From Luteimonas padinae (GTDB lineage Bacteria; Pseudomonadota; Gammaproteobacteria; Xanthomonadales; Xanthomonadaceae), in the NCBI RefSeq assembly GCF_014652935.1, contig NZ_BMZT01000001.1:310001-374000 (forward strand): a DNA stretch of 64,000 nucleotides. Direction: 5' to 3'. The stretch's first letter is position 1; every line of letters starts with the position of its first letter. A program made the translations under genes and the position numbers. Positions 56,944-64,000 of the stretch are shown here, piece by piece. The notes below the pieces were generated by a model. That model was not told the origin of the DNA, searched no databases, and was given only the letters and a program-made list of their open reading frames with translations.

Positions 56944-57840
56944 TTACTCCAGGGCCAGGCGCACGTCGCCCGAGAACGTCTCGATCGCGATCGACGCATC
57001 GCCGTTGCCGTAGCGGTGCTCGAGGCTTGCACCCGGCCCGTAGCGCTTGCGCACCACGTTGGCGCCGGGGGCGTCGATGTCGCCGCTGAAGGTCGAGGCC
57101 TCGACCCGCGCCGAGGCGTTGGCCGGAAGCGACAGGCGGAGGTCGCCGCTGACCGATTCAAAGCTGAAGCGGCCGGCGTCGGCGATGCCGCTGCGCACGC
57201 TGGCGTCGCCCGACACCGTGCTCAGCTCCAGCCGCGACGGGCGTTCGCCGCGGGTGTCCACGTCGATGTTGCCCGACACCGTTTCCACCTCCACCGCGCC
57301 GGCGATGCGGCCGCGCAGCGAGACCTTGCCGCTCACGCTGTCGACCTCGACGTCGCGGCTGTTTAGGTTGAGCCTCAGGTCGCCGCTCACGCTCTCGATC
57401 CCGGCCTTGCGCGGCGCCCCCACGGCCACCACCGTGCCGCTGACGCTGTCGATGTCGAGCTCCTCGCCGGCGATGCCCTGCACGTCGACGCTGGCCGCGA
57501 CCGAATCGACGTCGAGGCTGGCCTGGCGCGGGACTTCGAGCACCAGGACGGTCTCCTCGGTGTTGTGGCTGTTGCGCGGGTAGCGCACGCGCACTGCCAG
57601 CTTGCGTCCGCTGCCGTCGATCTCGAGGCGCTCGACGCCCTCGCCCAGGCTGCCGGTGATGCGAACCTCGTTGCGGTCCCAGGTGCGCACTTCGATGCTG
57701 CCCTTGAGGTTGGACACTTCGATCTCGCCGCGGGCATCCAGCGGGCGGGTCTCGTTGATGGGGGTGGCCGCGAAGGCGGGCAGGGCAAGGCCGCCGAGGA
57801 CGAGGCCCGCGAGGGCGAGGCCGGAAAAGGATCGGGACAT
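56944..57840 (-). CDS. DUF4097-family exported beta-repeat protein
   Basis: A 298-residue protein with a signal peptide (cleaved near LPAFAATP, residue 24) and a DUF4097 domain of repeated units (DVDSVAASVDV, DIDSVSGTVVAVG, GIESVSGDLRLNL, EVDSVSGKVSL, EVETVSGNIDV, and so on), most like a right-handed beta-helix. DUF4097 proteins are often encoded beside sigma factors and anti-sigma factors; their biochemical role is unknown. It is the third gene of the sigma, anti-sigma, DUF4097 operon (15 bp gap). Confidence 0.9.
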   Translation of the reverse strand: MSRSFSGLALAGLVLGGLALPAFAATPINETRPLDARGEIEVSNLKGSIEVRTWDRNEVRITGSLGEGVERLEIDGSGRKLAVRVRYPRNSHNTEETVLVLEVPRQASLDVDSVAASVDVQGIAGEELDIDSVSGTVVAVGAPRKAGIESVSGDLRLNLNSRDVEVDSVSGKVSLRGRIAGAVEVETVSGNIDVDTRGERPSRLELSTVSGDASVRSGIADAGRFSFESVSGDLRLSLPANASARVEASTFSGDIDAPGANVVRKRYGPGASLEHRYGNGDASIAIETFSGDVRLALE

Positions 57841-57855
57841 GGGAAGGCTCCTTGG

Positions 57856-58479
57856 TCAGGCCTGGCGCAGGCTGAGCGCCAGGCGGTGGGCGTAGATGCG
57901 CTGCAGCCGATGGAACAGGTGCAGCGCGTCGGGATCACGGGCGAGAGCGGCGCGGACTTCGGTTGCGCTGCGTTCGAGCTCGGCGTCGAGGCCGAAGGCG
58001 GTCGCGACAGGGGCCGCGCCGGCCAGCGGGTTCGCGGCACCGGCGTCGACCTCGCGCAGCGCGCCCTGGTACTCGCGCGCCAGCGCATCGGCGGCGCGTA
58101 GCAGCGGGGCGTCGGCATCGGCCGCCGCGCCGGTGCCGACGGTCGATCCGGGAACCGGCGGCAACGCCCCGGGCGCGTCCGCTGCCGGCCACAGCTGCCA
58201 GCCGATGCCGGCGGCCAGCACCACGGCGGCGGCCGCGGCATAGCCGGCGTTGCGCCGCTGCGAACCAAGGCACCGGCCGGCGTGACGCGACGCGCGCGGG
58301 GGCGGCGGCACGGCCGTGGGTGCGACGGTCGCGGTGCCGCGCGGCTCCAGCCGGGCGGCGATCGCCGGCCACAGGTCGCTGCGCGGCGGGGCGTCGACCC
58401 GCAGCGCGCGCAGTCCGGACGCGAGCGCGCCGGGCAGGGGAGCGGGATGGTCGTCGGACCGGTCCGGACCAGTGTTCAT
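57856..58479 (-). CDS. Putative anti-sigma factor, single-pass
   Basis: A 207-residue protein: a 75-residue N-terminal cytoplasmic part (RVDAPPRSDLWPAIAARLEPRG), one transmembrane helix (about 80-96, AGYAAAAAVVLAAGIGWQLW) and a periplasmic part ending in QRIYAHRLALSLRQA. It has no clear zinc-binding ZAS motif (HxxxCxxC). Its place directly after an ECF sigma gene (10 bp), and its topology, suggest an anti-sigma factor; this is inference from context. Confidence 0.7.
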   Translation of the reverse strand: MNTGPDRSDDHPAPLPGALASGLRALRVDAPPRSDLWPAIAARLEPRGTATVAPTAVPPPPRASRHAGRCLGSQRRNAGYAAAAAVVLAAGIGWQLWPAADAPGALPPVPGSTVGTGAAADADAPLLRAADALAREYQGALREVDAGAANPLAGAAPVATAFGLDAELERSATEVRAALARDPDALHLFHRLQRIYAHRLALSLRQA

Positions 58480-58489
58480 GGCGTGTCTC

Positions 58490-59056
58490 CTAGGCTAGGC
58501 GCGCGCGGAGCAGCCCGCGCGCGCGGTGCAGCTGGGATTTGGAACTGCCGGTGGCCATGTCGAGGGCCGCGCCGATCTCGCCGTGGGTCCAGCCTTCGAT
58601 GTCGTGCAGCACCAGCACCGCGCGGGCGCGGGGCGGCAGGGTGGCGACGGCGCGCTCGAGGTCGATGGCCAGGGCGGCGGCATGTCCGGAGGGCTCCGGG
58701 GCCGCCAAGGCGTCGAGCGCGTCGTCGTCGTCGCCTTCCAGGGCCGGCCGGACACGGCGCGCGCGCAGGTCCATCAGCGCGACGTTCACCGCCAGCCGGT
58801 GCAGCCACGTGCCGAAGGCGGCCTCGCCGCGCCAGCCGGGCAGGGCCTGCCAGGCGCGCAGGAAGGCCTCCTGCACCAGGTCTTCTGCCCGGGCGCGCTG
58901 CCAGCCGGCCAGGCGCAGCACGACACCGTGGACGCGCGCGCTGTGGCGGCGGTACAGCGCTTCGAAGGCGTCCGTATCGCCACCGGCGGCGGCCAGCGCC
59001 AGGGCATGGTCGCCGTCCCCGGCGTCGGCGGCCGGGGCTTGCGGGCTGTCGGTCAT
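58490..59056 (-). CDS. ECF-family RNA polymerase sigma factor
   Basis: A 188-residue sigma-70 family factor of the ECF type. Region 2 is visible in DTDAFEALYRRHSARVHGVVLRL, AEDLVQEAFLRAWQALPGWRGEAAFGTWLHRLAVN, and region 4 in LPPRARAVLVLHDIEGWTHGEIGAALDMATGSSKSQLHRARGLLRARL with a helix-turn-helix. An unusual acidic loop (EGDDDDALDALAAPEPSG) joins the regions. The start ATG at 59056 is used; an in-frame ATG at 59071 is possible. It is the first gene of the operon sigma, anti-sigma, DUF4097, so it probably drives its own expression, but no known ECF promoter is clear upstream. Confidence 0.92.
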   Translation of the reverse strand: MTDSPQAPAADAGDGDHALALAAAGGDTDAFEALYRRHSARVHGVVLRLAGWQRARAEDLVQEAFLRAWQALPGWRGEAAFGTWLHRLAVNVALMDLRARRVRPALEGDDDDALDALAAPEPSGHAAALAIDLERAVATLPPRARAVLVLHDIEGWTHGEIGAALDMATGSSKSQLHRARGLLRARLA

Positions 59057-59164
59057 GGCGGCATCGAGCATACCCAGTCGGATGCACCGTCGCGGCGAAG
59101 GGTTCAAGCCGCGCGCGCGCGCCGGCTTAAAATGGCCGGCAAACCCCGCCATCGCGAGCCAGCC

Positions 59165-60691
59165 GTGACCGAGATCCGCCAGGAAGACTTCATCCAGTCC
59201 GTCGCCGACGCCCTCCAGTACATCAGCTACTACCACCCGGTGGACTACATCCGGAACCTGGCGGCGGCGTACGAGCGCGAGGAGTCGCCGGCGGCGAAGG
59301 ACGCGATGGCGCAGATCCTGATCAACTCGCGCATGTGCGCCGAGGGCCACCGCCCGATCTGCCAGGACACCGGCATTGTCACCGTCTTCCTCGAGATCGG
59401 CATGGATGTGACCTGGCCCGACGCCACCATGGGCGTCGAGGACATGGTCAACGAGGGCGTGCGCCGCGCCTACAACCTGCCCGAAAACAAACTGCGCGCC
59501 TCGGTGCTGGCCGATCCGGCCGGCAAGCGCCGCAACACCGGCGACAACACCCCGGCCATCGTCAACTTCAAGGTGGTGCCGGGCGGCAAGGTCGACGTGA
59601 TCGTGGCCGCCAAGGGCGGCGGCTCGGAGGCGAAGTCGAAGTTCGCCATGCTCAACCCGTCGGACTCGATCGTCGACTGGGTGCTGAAGACCGTGCCGAC
59701 CATGGGCGCCGGCTGGTGCCCGCCGGGCATGCTCGGCATCGGCATCGGCGGCACCGCCGAGAAGGCGATGCTGCTAGCCAAGGAAGCGCTGATGGAGCCG
59801 ATCGACATCGTCGACCTCAAGGCGCGCGGCCCGTCCAACCGCCTGGAGGAGATGCGCCTGGAGATCTTCGACGGCGTCAACGCGCTGGGCATCGGCGCCC
59901 AGGGCCTGGGCGGCCTGACGACCGTGCTCGACATCAAGATCAAGGACTATCCGACGCACGCGGCGAACCTGCCGGTGGCGATGATCCCCAACTGCGCCGC
60001 CACCCGCCATGCGCACTTCACGCTGGACGGCAGCGGCCCGGTGATGCTGGATCCTCCGTCGCTTGAGGACTGGCCGCAGATCACGTACGACGCCTCGAAG
60101 GGCCGCCGCGTCGACCTCGACACCGTGACCCGCGGGGACGTGGCGGCCTGGCAGCCGGGCGAGACCCTGCTGCTCAACGGCCGCCTGCTGACCGGCCGCG
60201 ACGCCGCGCACAAGCGCATGGTGGACATGCTGAACAAGGGCGAGGCGCTGCCGGTGGACCTCGCCGGCCGCTTCATCTACTACGTCGGCCCGGTCGATCC
60301 GGTGGCCGGCGAAGTGGTGGGTCCGGCCGGCCCGACCACGGCCACGCGCATGGACAAGTTCACCGAACAGGTGCTGTCGCAGACCGGCCTGCTGGGCATG
60401 GTCGGCAAGGCCGAGCGCGGGCCGGCGGCGATCGAGGCGATCCGCAAGCACGGCTCGGCCTACCTGATGGCGGTGGGCGGCTCGGCCTACCTGGTGTCGA
60501 AGGCGATCAAGGCCGCGAAGGTGGTCGCGTTCGAGGACCTCGGCATGGAGGCCATCTACGAGTTCACGGTGCAGGACATGCCGGTGACGGTGGCGGTCGA
60601 TTCGACGGGCGTGTCCGTGCACGAGACCGGACCGCGCGAATGGCAGTCGCGGATCGGCAAGATCCCGCTGCAGGTGATCGCAACCGCCTGA
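59165..60691 (+). CDS. fumA: Class I fumarate hydratase (Fe-S)
   Basis: Converts fumarate to malate in the TCA cycle. The 508-residue [4Fe-4S] enzyme combines the alpha and beta domains of iron-dependent fumarase: RPICQDTGIVTVFLEIG with a cluster Cys, GIGGTAEKAMLLAKEAL, NCAATRHAHFTLDGSGP, and the C-terminal PAGPTTATRMDKFTEQVLSQTGLLGMVGKAERG. It begins at a GTG at 59165, placed so that the protein starts VTEIRQEDFIQSVADALQYI. The upstream TTAAAAT (about 59125) may hold a -10. fumA is used for the class; it cannot be distinguished from fumB. A REP cluster follows. Confidence 0.94.
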   Translation: MTEIRQEDFIQSVADALQYISYYHPVDYIRNLAAAYEREESPAAKDAMAQILINSRMCAEGHRPICQDTGIVTVFLEIGMDVTWPDATMGVEDMVNEGVRRAYNLPENKLRASVLADPAGKRRNTGDNTPAIVNFKVVPGGKVDVIVAAKGGGSEAKSKFAMLNPSDSIVDWVLKTVPTMGAGWCPPGMLGIGIGGTAEKAMLLAKEALMEPIDIVDLKARGPSNRLEEMRLEIFDGVNALGIGAQGLGGLTTVLDIKIKDYPTHAANLPVAMIPNCAATRHAHFTLDGSGPVMLDPPSLEDWPQITYDASKGRRVDLDTVTRGDVAAWQPGETLLLNGRLLTGRDAAHKRMVDMLNKGEALPVDLAGRFIYYVGPVDPVAGEVVGPAGPTTATRMDKFTEQVLSQTGLLGMVGKAERGPAAIEAIRKHGSAYLMAVGGSAYLVSKAIKAAKVVAFEDLGMEAIYEFTVQDMPVTVAVDSTGVSVHETGPREWQSRIGKIPLQVIATA

Positions 60692-60715
60692 CGCCCCACG
60701 CCGACGCCCTACGCC

Positions 60716-60885
60716 TGTAGGAGCGGCTACAGCCGCGACCAGCGACGAGCCCAGAGCCAATCGCGGCTATAGCCGCTCCACGGGCCATGAGGCGGTATGG
60801 TCGCAGCTGTAGCTGCTCCTACAGGCGTGGGGCGGTGCGGTCGTGGTGGCTGCAGCCGCTCCTGCAGAATCGCGGCTACAGCTGG
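60716..60885. repeat. Composite GTAG-REP cluster 6 (fumarase-cls)
   Basis: First a variant doublet with arms 60716-60740 and 60761-60780, where the palindrome is GCGGCT-AC-AGCCGC instead of GCAGCT-AC-AGCTGC; both halves changed so the stem still pairs. Next is a lone canonical right arm (60799-60824), then a degenerate copy (about 60847-60885) whose TAG supplies the cls stop codon. It lies between convergent fumarase and cls genes. Confidence 0.85.
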
Positions 60886-62171
60886 GAGCGGATGGGGCGG
60901 ACGAACTTCTCGGCGAGCTTCTCGCGCAGCGGTCTGCGCTCCCACATCTCGTGGGAGTACTGGACCGCGTGTTGCAGGTCGCGCTCGAACACTTCGGTCA
61001 TGCGCGCCGCGAAGCCGCGGTCGTAGACATTGAGGCTGGCCTCGTCGTTGAGGCGGAACGAGCGGATGTCGAAGTTGGTGGAGCCCAGCGACACCAGCTC
61101 GCCGTCCACGACCAGCAGCTTCACGTGCAGCATCGTCGGCTGGTATTCGTGGATCTCGATGCCGGCCTCGAGCAGTTCGCCCCAGCTGGCCTTGGACGAC
61201 AGCCGCACCGTCTCCGAGTCGATGTGCTTGCCGGGCAGGAGCACGCGCACGCGAACGCCGCGCTTGCGCGCCGCCACCAGGGCGGTCGTGATCAGCTCGT
61301 CCGGGACGAAGTAGGACGCGGTGAGGTCGATCGTGTGCTCGGCCGCGGCGATTGCCGACAGGTACATCAGGTGCATGCTCTCGCTGCCGCCGGCGGGCGA
61401 GGCGATGAAGAGATGGGCGTCCATGTCGCCGACGCGCTCGAGCGGCGGGAAATAGTCCGGGCCGTTGAGCAGGGCCCCGGTGGTCTTGATCCAGTTGTCG
61501 TTGAACGCCGACTGCATCTGCGCCACGGCCGGCCCCTCGATGCGGAAGTGCGCCTCGCGCCAGTGGTCGGGATCCTGGGCATGCCCGGTCCACTGGTCGG
61601 CGATGCCGACGCCGCCGGTGAAGCCGACCTTGCCGTCGATGACCAGCAGCTTGCGGTGCGTGCGGTTGTTCATCCGGCCGAGGTTGTACCAGTGCAGCGG
61701 ACGGTAGCGTTCGACCTCGACGCCGGCGTCCTGCATCGCCTGCAGCATCTCCTCGTCCATCTTGATGCTGCCCACCCAGTCCACCAGCAGGTGCACCTTG
61801 ACGCCGGCGCGCGCGCGTTCGGACAGCGCGAGCTCGAACTTCCTGCCGATGTCGCCGGACCAGTAGATGTAGGTCTCGAAGGTGATGGTCTTCTGCGCCG
61901 AGGCGATGGCGCCCAGCATGGCGGGGAAGATCTCGTCGCCGTTCTCGTAGTCGGTGACGTGGTTCCCCGGCAGAATGGCCGGCCCCAGCAGCACCGACAT
62001 CTCGCGCCGGAACTGCGGGTCGGCGATCGCGTGGCGGTGCTCGATCCTGCGCTCGATCTTCTTCTCCGGCGTGGAGAAGTTCATCGCCAGCACCACGGCC
62101 AGCACCGTGATCGCGGCGGTCAGGACGATCGTCCAGGCCATGTGTTTGCGGCTCCAGGTTCTGAGGCTCAT
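60876..62171 (-). CDS. cls: Cardiolipin synthase (PLD family)
   Basis: Joins two phosphatidylglycerol molecules (or a related pair) to make cardiolipin in the inner membrane. The 431-residue protein has one N-terminal transmembrane helix (about 10-28) and two phospholipase D HKD motifs, H172-x-K174...D179 (HRKLLVIDGKVGFTGG) and H349-x-K351...D356 (HVKLLVVDGELVSLGSTN). GAGGAAG lies five bases before the ATG at 62171. The last codon and the TAG stop come from a degenerate REP copy (CAG CTG TAG). No second transmembrane helix is seen, unlike E. coli ClsA, so ClsB/ClsC type remains possible. Confidence 0.9.
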   Translation of the reverse strand: MSLRTWSRKHMAWTIVLTAAITVLAVVLAMNFSTPEKKIERRIEHRHAIADPQFRREMSVLLGPAILPGNHVTDYENGDEIFPAMLGAIASAQKTITFETYIYWSGDIGRKFELALSERARAGVKVHLLVDWVGSIKMDEEMLQAMQDAGVEVERYRPLHWYNLGRMNNRTHRKLLVIDGKVGFTGGVGIADQWTGHAQDPDHWREAHFRIEGPAVAQMQSAFNDNWIKTTGALLNGPDYFPPLERVGDMDAHLFIASPAGGSESMHLMYLSAIAAAEHTIDLTASYFVPDELITTALVAARKRGVRVRVLLPGKHIDSETVRLSSKASWGELLEAGIEIHEYQPTMLHVKLLVVDGELVSLGSTNFDIRSFRLNDEASLNVYDRGFAARMTEVFERDLQHAVQYSHEMWERRPLREKLAEKFVRPIRSQL

Positions 62172-62252
62172 CGACTTCCTCGGCGGCGGACGCCGGAGCC
62201 GCACTGTGCGCCGGCCGCATTCAGCGGCGCGTGAAGCCGGTGGCGCCGCGGC

Positions 62253-63371
62253 TCAGAACCAGTCCAGCACCGAGATGCCCAGGCCGACGTAGGTGGCCTT
62301 GTGGTCGTAGTCGAGCATGCTCTCGCCGTAGCCGTTGAAGAGCTGCAGATGACCGTGCAGGTGGCTGCTGATCGGGAAGCCCCAGTCGAACTGCAGCGCG
62401 CCGCGCGAGCGGTCGCCGCTTCTCAGCGAGTGCCGCGCCATCAGCGAGAAGACCTGGTCGCCGCGCGTGTGCACGACGGTCACGTCGCCGCGGCCCATGT
62501 AGTCCTCGATGCCCGGATTGTCATCGTCACTGCCGTCGCTGATGCGGATCCAGGGCCGGAAGGTCACTGCCCAGTCCTCGCGATCGAGGCCGACGTTGAA
62601 CATGATCCGGTTCCAGCTGCGCGACATCGGGTCGCTGCGGCCGTTGGACTGGTGGTTGATGCCCACCGCGGCCATGCGGCCTTTCCAGCCGCCGATCGAA
62701 TAGTTGTTGCGGAACACCAGCAGCACTTCCGGCTCGTAGTTGGTTTCCCGGAACGGCCGCGAGTTGTCGGCGTTGTAGACCTGCCAGCGCGAGCTCTGGG
62801 TGTAGCCCATCCAGATGTCGCCGTTGTCGCCGAACAGGTTCTCGACCGCCTTGGTCTTGAAGCTGATCTGGAACTTGGTCTCGATGCTGTCGGTGCCGTC
62901 CATCTCCAGCGGCTGCCCGTCGAGCGACGAGGTCGGGCGGCGGTTCGGATCGCTGCTCCAGAACGCCGGCAGCAGGTACACCGGCTTGTACGCGCGCATG
63001 TTGAAGGTGCCCAGCTTGGAGTCGGCGGCCAGCTCCCAGCGGCTGTCGAGCAGCGAGCCGCGGCCGGCGTTGGCGAGCGCGCGCCGCGGGTCGGCGTCAT
63101 GCGGGAATACGTCGCTGCTGGTGTCGGCCGCCGGCTCCGGGGCGCCGGTGGCCACCGCCGCGGCCGCCGCTGCCGCGGCGGCGTCGGCTTCCTGCGCGGT
63201 CGGGGCCACGCGCTTCGCAACGGTGTCGTAGCAGGCCAGGCGCTCGGCGGCGGTTTCGATGGCGACGCAGGCCTCGAGCGCCGTGGGCGCTGTGGCCGCG
63301 GGCGTTTGCGCGAGGGCCGTGACCGGGAGCACGCAGGCCAGCAGCAGGGGTGCGGAGTGGCGTCGTTCCAT
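62253..63371 (-). CDS. pldA: Outer-membrane phospholipase A (OMPLA)
   Basis: A 372-residue outer-membrane beta-barrel hydrolase of phospholipids. Signal peptide to about residue 22, a long N-terminal extension (about 22-110) with a Cys pair (EACVAIE, RLACYDT) and an Ala-rich run, and then the OMPLA barrel. The catalytic set H240-x-S242 and N254 (NHQSNGRSDPMSRSWNR) has the same spacing as E. coli H142, S144 and N156. The ending GLGISVLDWF has the aromatic terminal residue of outer-membrane proteins. It is 81 bp upstream of cls, also on the minus strand, so lipid genes lie together. Confidence 0.94.
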   Translation of the reverse strand: MERRHSAPLLLACVLPVTALAQTPAATAPTALEACVAIETAAERLACYDTVAKRVAPTAQEADAAAAAAAAAVATGAPEPAADTSSDVFPHDADPRRALANAGRGSLLDSRWELAADSKLGTFNMRAYKPVYLLPAFWSSDPNRRPTSSLDGQPLEMDGTDSIETKFQISFKTKAVENLFGDNGDIWMGYTQSSRWQVYNADNSRPFRETNYEPEVLLVFRNNYSIGGWKGRMAAVGINHQSNGRSDPMSRSWNRIMFNVGLDREDWAVTFRPWIRISDGSDDDNPGIEDYMGRGDVTVVHTRGDQVFSLMARHSLRSGDRSRGALQFDWGFPISSHLHGHLQLFNGYGESMLDYDHKATYVGLGISVLDWF

Positions 63372-63451
63372 GGCGTCGGGTTCCGGAGGGGTCGGCGGGG
63401 AAGTGTATCGTCCCGCCCGCCCGGCCGCGGCCCGGCGATCGCCGCGGCGGA

Positions 63452-63937
63452 TCAGAACACCCAGGCCAGCACGAACAGGCCCACCATCGTGAACGCGAGC
63501 GCCAGCTTGAGGACGGTGCCGAACACCACCCCGAGCCAGGTGCCGAAGCCGACCCGCGTGGCCTGGCCGACGTCGCGCCCATGCAGCAGTTCGCCCGCGA
63601 GGGCGCCGATGAATGGCCCCGCGAACAGGCCGATGGGGCCGAAAAAGATGCCCACCAACGTGCCGATGACCGCGCCCGCGACCGCCTTGCCGCTGGCGCC
63701 TACCCGCTTTGCGCCCAGCGCCGTGGCCCAGAAATCCACCACCAGCGAAAACGCCGTCAGGACACCCAGCACCACCAGCGTGGGAACGCCGATATAGGCG
63801 AAGTCGCCGGCCCATGCGCCCAGCAGCATGCCGGCAAACACCAGCGGCAGGCCGGGCAGCGCCGGCAGGATGGTGCCGGCGATGCCGACCAGCACCAGGA
63901 TCACCGCGATGGCGTAGTAGAGGGGCTGCAGGTCCAT
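63452..63937 (-). CDS. DUF456 family membrane protein
   Basis: A 161-residue membrane protein with four to five hydrophobic segments (AVILVLVGIAGTILPALPGLPLVFAGML, then VVLGVLTAFSLVVDFWATALGAKRVGAS, VIGTLVGIFFGPIGLFAGPF and a C-terminal VVFGTVLKLALAFTMVGLFVLAWVF). LPALPGLPLVFAG, GAKRxGAS and GxFxGPxGLxxGPFxGA identify DUF456, with no assigned function. ATG at 63937; the gene stands alone. Confidence 0.9.
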   Translation of the reverse strand: MDLQPLYYAIAVILVLVGIAGTILPALPGLPLVFAGMLLGAWAGDFAYIGVPTLVVLGVLTAFSLVVDFWATALGAKRVGASGKAVAGAVIGTLVGIFFGPIGLFAGPFIGALAGELLHGRDVGQATRVGFGTWLGVVFGTVLKLALAFTMVGLFVLAWVF

Positions 63938-63958
63938 GGGCGCAGTCTGCCAAAGAAG

Positions 63959-63981
63959 GACGGCCCGCGTGGCGGGCCGTC
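63959..63981 (-). terminator. Hairpin at the right edge, probable terminator of a gene beyond the window
   Basis: GACGGCCCGC (63959-63968) pairs with GCGGGCCGTC (63972-63981). Read on the minus strand it is followed by CTTCTTTGG, a partly T-rich tail, so it may end a gene that lies to the right. No coding sequence is visible in the remaining 19 bases. Confidence 0.5.
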
Positions 63982-64000
63982 AAAGGGAGAGAGTGGATCG

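Overview
The window is a GC-rich, densely packed stretch of bacterial chromosome. Its protein sequences and gene orders fit the Lysobacteraceae (Xanthomonadaceae: Luteimonas/Lysobacter/Xanthomonas group, Gammaproteobacteria). Reasons: an Azotobacter-type 7Fe ferredoxin beside a tRNA-Glu; the order pcnB-folK-panB-panC-panD-pgi; queG divergent from nnr-tsaE-amiC-mutL; metG followed by an orphan soluble RnfB; a TonB-dependent receptor of the Xanthomonad type; and frequent GTAG-type REP doublets. Genus and species are inference.

Layout. 0-7.5 kb: partial thiD, a SulP anion transporter, PIN-PhoH ATPase, PrxQ peroxiredoxin, a GcvR-like ACT protein divergent from dapA-bamC-like, a 560-bp non-coding region with two structured inverted repeats, and fdxA. 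7.7-13.6 kb: tRNA-Glu(CTC), pcnB, then folate/pantothenate genes and pgi. 13.7-25.7 kb: queG, NAD(P)HX repair, tsaE, amidase, mutL, two exported proteins, rnfB-like, metG and DUF2147. 25.8-33.7 kb: a 5'-truncated TonB receptor, apbC, dcd, a dienelactone hydrolase-HIT pair, rimO and greB. 33.7-41.7 kb: HerA-like ATPase, lytic transglycosylase, selO, uup and a MASE2-GGDEF cyclase. 41.7-46 kb: a peptide-handling group (M14 peptidase, POT transporter, rhomboid protease). 46-51 kb: a histone H1-like Lys/Ala protein, GNAT, rluF, cold-shock protein, a DUF3298 lipoprotein and cfa. 51-64 kb: Dcp peptidase, UspA, FNR, ABC exporter, an ECF sigma/anti-sigma/DUF4097 operon, fumarase, cardiolipin synthase, OMPLA and DUF456.

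Most of it is housekeeping. No phage, plasmid, CRISPR, toxin-antitoxin, secretion or recognised defence genes are visible, and I do not see a clear undescribed multi-gene system. The non-routine signals are mostly in DNA architecture. They include six or more REP doublets (three adjacent genes end at a TAG lying inside the repeat), a pair of ~100-bp inverted structured elements at 6.7-7.1 kb, a 28-bp perfect palindrome at 2.3 kb, and a 17-bp tandem array running into the end of greB. Also notable are the TonB receptor without an export signal and a MutL carrying the endonuclease metal-site motif.
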